26,189 nucleotides of DNA, taken from the NCBI GenBank assembly GCA_003427395.1, contig BFEA01000166.1:1673472-1699660 (forward strand), written 5' to 3'. Each line of letters begins with the position of its first letter. Positions within the stretch are counted from its first letter, which is position 1. This DNA comes from Chara braunii. Taxonomy: Eukaryota > Streptophyta > Charophyceae > Charales > Characeae. The position numbers and the translations under genes were made by a program. The notes under the pieces are model-generated. The model was given only the letters and a program-made list of their open reading frames with translations, was not told the origin of the DNA and did not search any database. Below are positions 1-9,498 of the stretch, in pieces.

Positions 1-110
1 AATCAAAAACATAAGTAACAATAGCGTAGGAAATGAATTGAATGAATTCGGATTATCAGCAGGGAAGTTTCTTCAAGATACCCCTCAACGACTACACGCC
101 ATGTATCCTT
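1..110. other. unexplained left flank
   Basis: This sequence precedes the truncated LTR of E1 and matches nothing else in the window that I can see. On the minus strand an open frame crosses the junction into the LTR, including PPKDTWRVVVEGYLEE, but it is too short to identify. It could be the continuation of the element into which E1 inserted, or host DNA. Confidence 0.3.
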
Positions 111-1208
111 TGGAGGGTCACACCGCTCAGAAAAGAAACGCAGCGGCAGACTCAGAGAAGCGAAGTGACAAAATGCACATGTGCAGTGAATTTTCTCCAC
201 AGTAATCCCGACAATCATTCATAGAAGACAATCGAGTGATCACAGCCAGAAATCAATGAAGAGATGACAACTCAAACATAGTATTGCAACTGTTTATTAA
301 ACTCAGAGCATCATTTTCCCTGAATGACCTCATAATCCTGTTGCGCTACCCTCAGAGGGGTAGCGCCTCAACCCCAACACCCTGAACAGCTAAAAATAGC
401 ACCGAAACCCCAGGTAACACCCAGCGCCACCCTCACATCCAACTCAGTGGCCTGCGCCAAAGTGAAACAGGCTCCCAGAGCCAATCACCATCCAGATGAT
501 GAAGAAGAAGCTCAGCGCCAACACTCCCTGATGAAGATGAAGTCCAGACGATGATAACCTCTGAGAAGATGCAACTATGGCTGCATCGCCACTGGGACCC
601 TACTCAGTGCACCACGTGCTCCAAGGCATTAGACCTCTGATAGCCCAGACCGCTTTGACTCCTAGAGAGTCAGAGCGGACAGCGTGACCCCAGTCCGGTC
701 AGCGCTCCGAAGGCCTGGCTATGTCTGCCGTCTCCACCACACAAATCAGCAACCACGAACTGATACCGTGTGCGCAGCAACTTCCACCACGAAGTGTCAA
801 CTGCCAAAAGCCCTGGACCGATGTCCCCATCCTATCTATACCCTAGCACTAGCCTAGACCGACCTAGACCGGACTGACTGACCGACCGGTACCGTTTCTG
901 TTTCGGCCTCTAGGGCCTCTCCCTACCCGACTATAGGCTATAGGACCGTCTATCAGTGTAGACCCATAGGGCCTGTCTGTCCTAGGGGTAGCCCGGGTCT
1001 GCTATTCGCAGTTAGGGTAGCTGTAGGAAAATCGAAGTAGTAATGGGCCCATATTTCTATATTTACAGATATGATCCTCACGAATTTTCCCCACAGGCAG
1101 GTCTCTCGGTTAGTCCTAAGCCAAACAAAATTACGAATCTACCCCTGACTATGGTACAGCCTCGTCAGAGTGAGGCTACAGGCAACCTGGAACCAGCAAG
1201 TCATTGCA
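111..1208 (-). repeat. E1 3' LTR, truncated
   Basis: It matches the LTR at 6950-8339 from TGGAGGGTCAC (111; 7047 in the other copy) to the terminal ATTGCA. The first 97 bp of the full LTR (the U5 end in element sense) are missing and are replaced by unrelated sequence. It also lacks the 195-bp block present at 7892-8086. A minus-strand AATAAA lies at 293-298, suitable as the poly(A) signal. By eye most blocks align at above about 90 percent identity. Confidence 0.9.
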
Positions 1209-1225
1209 GACCAATCCTCCCCCGG
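1209..1225 (-). other. E1 polypurine tract
   Basis: Directly upstream of the 3' LTR in element sense is CCGGGGGAGGATTGGTC, followed at once by the LTR start TGCAATGA. The equivalent tract of E2 (19317-19333) is CCGGGGGAGGGCAGGTC. A purine-rich run abutting the 3' LTR is the expected plus-strand primer. Confidence 0.75.
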
Positions 1226-1241
1226 AGCGAGAACCTCCAAG

Positions 1242-2664
1242 CTAGGGGCGTAGGCGTGCAGAGCGTCGAAGGGGCTCTCCCTTCTGCGCAGATTCATATT
1301 TAAGGATAACAGACTTGGCTGTTTTCAAAAGTTCCTTGCGAGTAAACCAGCGATCCTGAGTATGGGGCTGGTAGAGGAACTTCACAAGGTATTCCTTATC
1401 CGGGCCTGTACCATATTCATCCTCAACTTTCTCCACCTCATATCCCTTCCTGGCGATCGGGGGACCAAGTTGAGGAGGCCTATCAGGAAATGCATCAACT
1501 GGAACAAACGGCAGCAGCTTGGATGCATGAAAGACAGGATAGGTTTGTAGATGTAGTGGGACATCCACATGATAAGATGGCCCGAAAGGGTCAGCTCCCA
1601 CAGTGTCTAAAACCTGCCATGGACCCATGTAACGTGGCAACAGCTTAGGTGAAATGTCCTCCTCCCACAATAACTCAGAACTGAGTACCTAGACCCAGTC
1701 ACCAACGCGGATAATGGATGGTTGAAGATGCTTGTTAGCCTGCTGAATCATAGCCTTTTGGGCTTTGAGCAGGTTAACTCTGGCTCGTTCGATATCCCTC
1801 TGGTACTGTCTGGTGAACTCCACAGTCCCAAGAATCAGTCTGGGGGTGGCCTTATCGATGATGTCATCGAGAGGCTGCCGTGGCTCACGTCCCCAGTGCA
1901 ACTGATAAGGGGTGAACCTTGTGGAGGAGTGTACAAACGTGTTGTACACTAGCTGTGCCCGTCCTAGATGGAGATCCCAATCCTGCTGATCAGGGCTGAT
2001 CACAGGACGCAGCAGCTGAAAAAGAATCTGGTTCATCACTTCAGCCTGCCCATTGGCTTCAGGATGACGTCCAAATGTCATATTCAGTCTGGAATGAAGG
2101 TAGTCCTTGCAGTAGGACTGCCATTCATTGCTGCAAAATCCCGGATCTCTATCACTGACAATAGAGGTGGGCGGTTCATGATGAGTGACCCTCTTGTCAC
2201 CAAAAGCGACCTGCACGGCCGGGACTCTGACTTCCTCTGGCAGGGGAATAAACTCTACATATTTGGAAAACCTCTCAACACACACCATAACCTGACATAT
2301 ACCACGAGGAGTAGTCCTCCCCAGATCAGTAAAATCAATGGATACTGATTGTGCGGGTGCATCAGCGATGGGAAGTGGCTGTAGCAGGCCAAGGGGAGGT
2401 CGGCGAACGACCTTGTTCCTTTGACACAACTCACAGGTTTCAACATAGTGCAGCAAGTCTTTGCTCATCTCTGGCCAGAAGAACCGCTGCGACAAGGAAG
2501 CCAACGACTTTAAGGCCCCAAAGTGACCGGGAGCATCATGACACTCATACATCATGAGTGTTCTCAGCTGGCGGTCCTGAGGGATACACAGACGTTCCTC
2601 TCCCCTGCTACAAGTGTACAACAAACCTGAGATCAGAACATATCCTGGTTCAGAGGCAGGATCA
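1242..2664 (-). pseudogene. E1 pol: integrase with GPY/F module and chromodomain
   Basis: Integrase inserts the element's cDNA into host DNA; a chromodomain steers it to marked chromatin. The N-terminal HHCC finger is visible (CHDAPGH then CELCQ). The core has the three acidic residues in IDFTDL, VSDRDPGF and HPEANGQAEV. The GPY/F-like segment is RYMGPWQVLD through PVFHASKLLPF. The chromodomain runs from KGYEVEKVEDEY through EYLVKF to ELLKTAKSVILKYE, and the protein ends RRSARLRP just before the polypurine tract. The frame is open except for TAG at 1689-1691 (GDWV*V, from a Trp codon); a TAG at 2667-2669 lies just upstream. This is the best preserved part of E1. E2 has lost the integrase but keeps the chromodomain. 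Confidence 0.92.
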
Positions 2665-2669
2665 GTCTA

Positions 2670-3230
2670 CAGATTCCTAACGACCGGGCCAAAAATCGGG
2701 TCCTGTGGCAATAGTTGGGCAATGGTCTGACGGGTACTCTCCCCAAAGGTATGAGTGGAGGAGATCACGCAGAGAGCGTCAGGCCTACGAGAAAGGGTGT
2801 CTGCTACTCGATTGTAGCAGCCCTTCTTGTGCTTCAGTTCAAAGTCAAAGAGATCGATGAACTAAATATAGCGCGCAAGCTTGTCATTCAGTTCCCCTTG
2901 GGTCTTCATCCATTGCAAGGTGGAGTAATCTGAATAGATCAGGAAGTGCCGGCCCATGAGGAAATGTTTCCAATGCTTCAGCGCTAACACTAGAGCATAT
3001 AGCTCTTTCTCGTAAGTGGAATCCTGCAGCTTCTTGACTTTGATCTTCTTACTCATGTATTCAACTGGCTGCAGACCATGCCCACCATCCTGCTGAAGTA
3101 CCGCCCCAACCCCATACTGGCTAGCATCAGTAGTTAGTACGGGGGGCAAGGTAGGGTCAGGTAGCTTCAGAACAGGTGCACGCATCAAGGCCTCCTTGTG
3201 GCGTGTAAAAGCCTACTGACAGTATGATGT
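2670..3230 (-). pseudogene. E1 pol: RNase H domain
   Basis: RNase H removes the RNA strand during reverse transcription. Catalytic landmarks are present in order: Asp in TTDASQYGVGAVL, Glu in YEKELYALVLAL, Asp in IYSDYSTLQW, and the late Asp of NRVADTLSRR. It follows the RT thumb directly, as in Ty3/gypsy. Breaks: TAG at 3213-3215 (Glu in E2), TAG at 2862-2864 (RYI*F) and TAG at 2667-2669 near its end. The connection sequence to integrase (GYVLISGLLYTCSRG) follows. Confidence 0.9.
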
Positions 3231-4230
3231 TCAAAGAAAGTGGGTGTCTTTCTTTGTAAGGTCAGTCAGGGGTGCAACAATAGCAGAGAAGTTATTGACT
3301 AACTTTCTGTAATAGGAGGCGAGACCCAAGAATGACCGGACATCACGCATTGTGGTAGGCTGTGGCCAGTCCTGAATCGCAGCAACCATAGTTGCTTCAG
3401 GAGCCAGCCCTTCCCGTGAGATTACATGTCCCAGATAAGTCACAGAAGTCACTCCAAAGGAGGACTTTACCCTGTTGATCATATACTAGGCCTCATGTAG
3501 TGCCTGGAGAACTAGAGCCAGATGCTGCGCATGCTCCTCAATAGATCGACTGAATACCAGGATATCATCCAGGTATACAACTACAAATTTGTCCAGGTAA
3601 GGCCTGAGTATGCGATGCATCTCTGTCTGGAACGTGTCAGGGGCATTGCAAAGACCGAAGGGCATGACCACGTTCTCATAAGTGTCGTATCTGGTCTTGA
3701 AGGCAGTCTTGTGGACATCGCCTTCAGCCATCTCAATCTGGTGGTAGCCAGATTTGAGATCGATCTTGCTGAAGATTGTGCAGCGCTGCACCATGTCTAG
3801 CAGATCATCAATCCTAGGAAGGGGCTCAATAGACTTCCTAGTGATTTTGTTGAGACCCCAGTAGTCCACACACATCCAGAACTCTCCATTTCCCTTTGGG
3901 ACAAACAGAACTGGAGCCCCAAATTCAGATGTGTTGGGTCTGATCCAGCCTTTGCTGGTCAGGGTCTCAATCAATCCTGTGCTGGGTCTACCTATGGACA
4001 AGTCCAGTAGGCTCCTGCATCAGGTTTGGATATCGGTCCAAAACCTGCTGAATCGGTGAGGGACAAGGAGCAACATTCACACCAGTCTGTTTCTCATATG
4101 CAACAAACAGACGTGTGTGGGCAGTCTGGCGAGAGAGCTGGAACAACTCGTGTGCCCTCATACAATAGCATCTGCTGATTGGGTGGTACTCATCAGCCAA
4201 GACACAAGGCTGATAGTCCCCTACAGTCAG
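3231..4230 (-). pseudogene. E1 pol: reverse transcriptase
   Basis: The RT palm motifs are clear: WIRPNTSEFGAPVLFVPKG, PLPRIDDLLDMV, KIDLKSGYHQIEMAEG, VVMPFGLCNAP, and the active-site box VVYLDDILVFSR. The thumb follows with TYLGHVISREGLAPEATM and RSFLGLASYYRKL. Breaks: TAG at 3486-3488 (E2 has CAG here), TGA at 3231-3233 (Trp in E2), and TAG at 3988-3990 after GLVHR, which E2 shares. Compared with E2, about 83 bp is missing near 3973 (the segment with PGSVPPKGRVYRMSP). That loss shifts the frame and removes the entry into the fingers domain. The upstream part (4230-3991) carries RLFVAYEKQTGVNVAPCPS. Confidence 0.93.
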
Positions 4231-4758
4231 GAAGCTTTACCCTAGGGATCTGCCAATCGATCCTAGGGTCAGTGGCCTCAAGCTACTGCATGGAGAACAC
4301 AAGATCAAAGGGCACGTTGGGAAACACAGAAGTTTTGGCGCTGCCTGACCTTCTCCTTCTTGTCAAAGATAACCGGTAGGTTCTTGACTGTGGAGGAGTC
4401 CCCAATTTGGACTTCCAATGGCTGTTGTAACTTCACCAGTCTCCCATCTAGAAGCAACTCGCCGACAACTTTGGGAGAGATGAAGTTCCCCGTAGCATGG
4501 CTCCCAGGATGGAGGGTCGCAACAAGATGAGGTCTGATTTGTGCTTTTTCTTTTCCTGCAAAGACAGGAAAAGATCAACAAAAGTTTGACTATCATCTTC
4601 CTGCCACGTCTCATCCAGGTCAGGGTCCATGTAAGCGAAGGATCCTGACTCAGCAACTCCAACAGAGTCAATGAGGGTAGATGCAGATTCTGATTCATCA
4701 GAATCTGAATCATCACAAGTGGAGGGAGCTGCTGGCTCCACTTCCCTCTGCTGATCTT
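4231..4758 (-). pseudogene. E1 pol: acidic linker and aspartic protease remnant
   Basis: The linker is Asp/Glu/Ser rich (DDSDSDESESAS, DPDLDETWQEDD) and is read in the -1 frame relative to gag. Protease remains are GNFISPKVVGEL, VQIGDSSTV, LPVIFDKKEK and FPNVPFDLVFSMQ, in three frames. Relative to E2, 26 bases are replaced by one at about 4496-4499, which deletes the catalytic LLDC segment and shifts frame. A further +1 change lies between NFCV and FPNV, as in E2. A TAG follows at 4283-4285. The enzyme would process the Gag-Pol polyprotein; this copy cannot be active. Confidence 0.8.
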
Positions 4759-4765
4759 GTTTTTT
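4759..4765 (-). promoter_or_regulatory. candidate -1 ribosomal frameshift heptamer A_AAA_AAC (E1)
   Basis: In the frame of the gag zinc knuckle the codons are CCA AAA AAC, which fits the X_XXY_YYZ rule. Slipping back one base leads straight into the pol linker (QDQQREVEPAAPS). E2 has the same heptamer at the same place with the same frame relation. A downstream stem-loop was not established by eye. Confidence 0.45.
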
Positions 4766-6282
4766 GGACTAGATCCAGGCTTGCGAGGCATATGGGGACA
4801 ATCTTTCAAGAAGTGGTCCCCCTCGCAGCGAAAACAAACCTCACGATCCTTCCTCCTCTGCCACTGCCCTTCTTGGATCCTGAGCGCTCTCCAGGGAAGG
4901 GTGGAAGGATCCATGACGTTGACTGGCCAATGGACGTCTCGTGGTAGGTTAGGTCTCTGGGCCTGAGGGGAAGTGGCACGTCCCTTCCCTTTCCCCTTCT
5001 GGCTGGCTGAGCTATTGCTGCTGCTGTCCTTATCGAACTTCCCCTTGAACATGGCAGCAAGGTTCTCAGCCAGGGCAAGAACGGCTGGCTCAACTGCTGA
5101 TCCTGATGCAGTCTCAGATGGAGGACTGCCACGCTGAGATGCATCAGAATCAGAACCTGCATCAACAGCCAACAAAGCACCCTTCTACCTACGCTATCCC
5201 CTAGCCGAGACTCCAGGTCCAGGGCCGCTTTGCCAAAGGACCTCCAATCCTTATGGCCCTGAGAATATAAAGCAATGGAGTAGTCTGGAGGCGCTGCGCG
5301 TAGGAAATGGGTGAGCTGGTCAGACTCACTCATCTCCAGACCGGGTGTAGCAGTCAAGCTCTCAAACATGCTGTAGAGCTTGGACAGGGAACCCTCAAAT
5401 CTGCGTGAGCCCAACAGCATTATCTTATCTAGTGCTTTTCGGGCCTGTTCCTTGTCTGCAAACCGGTCTCGCACGACCTGCAGCAACCCTTCCACCTTCA
5501 GCTGCTGTGCCCATTTGTCCATGGGCAGATTCTGTTTCGCTGCAGAGGATGTGCACCATTTCAGTGCAGTCCTCTCCAGACGACCCAGAATAGTCCCTAC
5601 CTTTGTCACCTCTGGACATACAAAGCTGCCCAGATATGCCTGCATGGCGGTAACCCAATCTGAAACATCCACCTTGGGGTCTTCCCCAGAATACATAGGA
5701 GGTGGTGTCAGCTTGGGCTGCCGCTGATCAGATGTACCAGAGGCGGCAGGGGTAGTGGACACATGAGAACCAGCTGGTGAAGATGGTCGATTGTGAGATG
5801 GTGTAGAGGACGATGGGGAAGGTTGAGGAGGTTTAGGAGAAGGGATAGGTAGTTGCAGATGCTGCAGAATGCCGTTTACACTCGTCGTCAGGGACTCAAG
5901 GCTTGCTGCCAGCTTGTCAACCTTGCGGTCGATGGTAGAACCTTGGGTCTCGAGGGCGAGTATCCTCTAGTCCCTGTTAGAAAAGTAGGATGTTGATGGT
6001 GTCTGTTAAGAGCACCAATTCGGCAGTGTCCTTACTGTACTGATTGGATGTACCACTGATGACAACCTTCTCAACCTCCTTTCGTAACTGTCTCCTCCTC
6101 TCTTCATTCTAACTAGCCTCCTGAGCTTCCTCCGTCCCCTTTTTCAACCGCTGGATCTGGGCCTCTGCCTTGAGGCGAGCTTGCTCAGCCTCAAGCAGAG
6201 CCTGTTCCAGGGGTGAGAGAGGAACTTGAGGAGGGTTAGTGGAGGTTTCTCCTCCCTCAGTCTTTGTCTCAGCATCAGCCAT
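4766..6282 (-). pseudogene. E1 gag: coiled coil, capsid and CCHC zinc knuckle
   Basis: Gag forms the particle that packages element RNA. The start is taken as ATG at 6282 (MADAETKTEGG), the first in the homologous reading. Residues 20-80 are rich in Glu, Lys, Gln and Arg (LEAEQARLKAEAQIQRLKK) and look like a coiled coil. A Pro/Ser-rich spacer follows. The capsid domain runs from KLTPPPMYSGEDPKVDVSDW through LERTALKW, DRFADKEQARKALDKI and GSLSKLYSMFESLTATPG to GHKDWRSFGKAALDLE. A basic region (KGKGKGRA) leads to the CCHC knuckle VCFRCEGDHFLKDCP. Breaks: TAG at 6109-6111 (Gln in E2), one indel near 5990, TAG at 5967-5969, and a frameshift near 5185 between capsid and knuckle. Confidence 0.9.
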
Positions 6283-6935
6283 AATGAACCACTCACACAG
6301 TCAAATAAATACAGACAGACAGATACAAGGTCAGCAGAGATTAGGATTACACACGCACACTGATGTAATCACTGCCACCTGATGAGAAGAGACGTGGTGT
6401 ATAGGGCAGAAGAGCGCTCAGCCTCTGTAGGCCGCTGAGGGCTGTTCTAGGTCAGCTTAGGGCAATCCCAGATATAATCAGACTTGCGATTTTTAATTCA
6501 CAGCCCAGAACCCTCATCTGAGTGCAACAGCCCAGGATGCGACCTTGGACTGTAGTAGACAGATTAGAATAGCGCAGAGAGTCAGTAGCAATTAACAAAC
6601 CCCAGTAGTTACTGAAACTCTCAATATGGCGATCAATCCCCACTAGTCAGATTCACTGGATCTGGCCCAGAATCTGAAACTCGACATACCCCCAGGCATC
6701 TCGCCACCAACAAAATCAACGCCTGGGCTAAGAATAGCCCCTCAGTGCCTCCCAGGCCACTGAGCACCGAATCGCCACCAATCTCTGTGTCATACCCGCC
6801 GCCACACACTCTTCACCAACACCCTACTGAGCACAATCCTGAAGATGCGATTTCTCCATGAAACCTGACGTCAGAAGCTCTCAGAAAGTGATGGCTGCCA
6901 CAGTCCATCATCTCGCCACTGTCTCGGTCCGATCT
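6283..6935 (-). other. E1 5' leader, no gene
   Basis: Untranslated leader between PBS and gag. The part nearest gag (about 6410-6440) resembles the same position in E2 (about 23250-23285). No open frame is supported. A packaging signal would be expected here, but none can be pointed to. Confidence 0.6.
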
Positions 6936-6947
6936 GCTCCGATACCA
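6936..6947 (-). other. E1 primer-binding site (initiator tRNA-Met type)
   Basis: In element sense the LTR end is followed by TA and then TGGTATCGGAGC. This matches 11 of 12 bases of TGGTATCAGAGC, the usual plant PBS complementary to initiator tRNA-Met. The two-base spacer is the same in E2 and E3, which supports the LTR boundary at 6950. Confidence 0.8.
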
Positions 6948-6949
6948 TA

Positions 6950-8339
6950 TGTGATGAACATGATTGTCTGTTGAAATTTTCTCAACACTCACTCATAGGA
7001 GCTCCTGTACACGCCCATACATGCACAAAAGGAAGGGGAGAGGTAGTGGAGGGTCACACCGCTCATAAAAGAAACGCAACGGAAGACTCAGAGAAGCGAA
7101 GTGACAGAATACACATGCGCAGTGAATTCTCTCCACAGTAATCCCAACAATCATTCATAGAAGACAACCGAGTGATCACAGCCAGAAATCAATGAAGAGA
7201 TGACAACTCAAACACAGTATTACAACTGTTTATTAAACTCAGAGCATCGTTTTCCCTGAATGACCTCAGAATCCTGTTGGGCTACCCTCAGAGGGGTAGC
7301 GCCTCAACCTCAACACCCTGAACAGCTAAAAATAGCACCGAAACCCCAGGCAACACCCAACGCCACCCTCACATCCAACTCAGTGGCCTGCGCCAAAGTG
7401 AAACAGGCTCCCAGAGCCAATCACCACCCAGATGATGAAGAAGAAGCTCAGCGCCAACAGTCCCTGATGAAGATGAAGTCCAGACGATGATAACCTCTGA
7501 GAAGATGCAGCTATGGCTGCATCGCCACTGGGACCCTACTCCCGAGGAGGGTCAGCAGTGCACCACATGCTCCAACGCATCCCAGACCGCTTTGACTCCC
7601 AGAGAGTCAGAGCGGACAGAGTGACCCCAATCCGGTCAGCGCTCCGAAGGCCTGGCTATGTCCGCCGTCTCCACCACAAGAATCAGCAACCACAAACTGA
7701 CACCGTGTGCGCAGCAACTTCCACCACGAAGTGCCAACTGCCAAAAGCCAGGACCGATGTCCCCATCCTATCTATACCCTAGCACTAGCCTAGACCGACC
7801 TAGACCGGACTGACTGACCGACCGGTACCGTTTCTGTTTCGGCCTCTAGGGCCTCTCCCTACCCGGCTATAGGCTATAGGACCGTCTATCATCGTTTGAG
7901 TCTCTATATAGATAGGCCGAAGGCGCCCGTATCTATTAACTGAGTTAACTTAATAATACTACTTCGCAGCCTAACCTCTGCGCTCCTGTCCTTATCTGAA
8001 GACGTTGATATCGAAGAGATCTTGTGGCACCCACCACTACGTGGGCACCTAAGAGTAAATACTGGCAGTGGTTAAGGTAGCCAGTAGTGTAGGCCCATAG
8101 GGCCTGTCTGTCCTAGGGGTAGCCCGGGTCTGCTATTCGCAGTTAGGGTAGTTGTAGGAAAATCTAAGTAGTGCTGGGCCCATATTTCTATATTTACAGG
8201 TATGTCCCTCACAAATTTTCCACATAGGCAGGTCTCTCGGTTAGTCCTCAGCCAAACAAAATTACAAATCTACCCCTGACTATGGTACAGCCTCGTCAGA
8301 GTGAGGCTACAGGCAACCTGGAACCAGCAAGTCATTGCA
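6950..8339 (-). repeat. E1 5' LTR, full length with extra 195-bp block
   Basis: It runs from TGTGATGAAC to GTCATTGCA on the plus strand (TG...CA ends). A minus-strand AATAAA is at 7229-7234. Conserved blocks shared with the E2 LTRs include GACTGACTGACCGACCGG, GGCCTCTAGGGCCTCT and CTATAGGCTATAGGACCG. A block at 7892-8086 is absent from the other three LTRs of this family here. The bases after the LTR are TGCGA, with no partner available to test for a target-site duplication. Confidence 0.92.
7892..8086. other. 195-bp block unique to the E1 5' LTR
   Basis: The other LTRs read straight across this point (CTATCA then GTGTAG or GCTTAG). The block contains CTATATAG (7904-7911), a possible TATA element on either strand, and short inverted repeats (GGCACCCA/TGGGCACC-like near 8031-8050; ACTGGC/GCCAGT at 8061-8085). 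It is either an insertion or a promoter segment lost from the others. Confidence 0.6.
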
Positions 8340-8822
8340 TGCGACTACAAAAAAACACTGACAATCTGATTCCTACCCCAGAGAGCGTAACTTCTGTGTA
8401 GGAGAAATAAGATCTGTACTAATCATAGTCTCTCAAACACAGGTCATCCATCCAATGAGTGCAGTTTAGTGTGAGAACATGAACTTTCTCAATGAATGCA
8501 GCTCAAAGCATACATAGGGGATTAGTCAGACAAGGATTCACTGAAACTGACAGTGAAATTCTTGTCAGACTGCAGTCTATCCATCAGCGGTGTTTGAGAA
8601 ATGGGACCGGCCCGAAACTTAGCATATTTATTCTCAAGCACAAAGGATGCACAGACAAACCAATGGGATCAGTGAAGGAATCAGGCTCAAGGTAGCTATA
8701 CCAGGAGGAGGTTTCCATCAGCTAAACACACATACAGGTAAGTTACAAACAACCAACTGCACCGGATCTTCTTCAACAAAAGGATACTCAGTTCAGCAGA
8801 ATCCACTGCTGACTGGGTAAGG
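8340..8822 (-). other. post-gag remnant of E3, unrecognised
   Basis: This sequence lies between the E1 LTR and the E3 gag. The minus strand shows only short frames broken by many stops. One of 8780-8830 continues from the knuckle region, but no protease motif (D-S/T/C-G) could be read. It is probably degenerate linker or protease sequence. Confidence 0.4.
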
Positions 8823-9498
8823 TTACAGCGTAGTGGTTGGCCCATGAAGGGCAATACTTAACAAAGAGTTGCCCAGCACATCTGAGGCAGACCCCGGCAT
8901 CCTTCCTCTTTTGCAACAGCCGTCTGGGTTGCACAAATCCCTCCATGGGAGAGAGGAAGGATCCATGGGGTTACCTGGACAGCTGGCAAACTTGGGCAGA
9001 TTTTGCTTCTGAGGTCCACAAGGGCGTTTGCCAGACCCCATAGGAGAGGGGGACCTTCGTCTCTGGAGCTGATTTGCGACTTTCATTGCGCTTACCAGTT
9101 CTTGAGCCAAAGTCAGAATAGCCTGGTCTGGGAAGCCTCTTGCACCTTGATCAGTTGAGGGAGTCATTCCTCTCTGGTCAAAGTCTGCAGAGTCTACCGC
9201 GGACTCCACCACGTGCCACCCCCCTTTGCTCTTCCTCTGACTCTGAGAAGGGGAGGTGCTTCCCGCCTGGGAAGTGGACTGGATTTGGAGTTCAGCCTCC
9301 ATATCAAAGGGGGCTCTGCCAAAGGTCTTCCAGTCCTTGTGACCTGCAGAAAATAGGGTCTGTACATAAGTTATCGGGGTAGCCTGGACAAACAATTGCA
9401 ACATGTCCTGGTCTGCCATTGATAACCCAGGTGTAGAGGTTAGCCTTTCCCAAACTGCGTCGAGCTTGGAAAGGGATCCTTGCCACTGTGACTGGCCT

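Larger units (their letters stand above)
111..8339 (-). mobile_element. E1: decayed Ty3/gypsy chromovirus LTR retrotransposon
   Basis: Two homologous LTRs in direct orientation (111-1208 and 6950-8339) bracket, on the minus strand, a PBS, leader, gag, protease, reverse transcriptase, RNase H, integrase, chromodomain and polypurine tract. RT before RNase H before integrase is the Ty3/gypsy order, and a chromodomain at the integrase C-terminus marks a chromovirus. The copy is dead: at least ten in-frame stops, several frameshifts, a protease without its catalytic Asp, an 83-bp loss at the start of RT, and a 3' LTR lacking about 97 bp. The left end is damaged, so no target-site duplication can be defined. 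It probably inserted into E3. Confidence 0.93.

Noticed and set aside
1968-2348. 126-codon plus-strand open frame
   Set aside because: Antisense shadow of the E1 integrase core.
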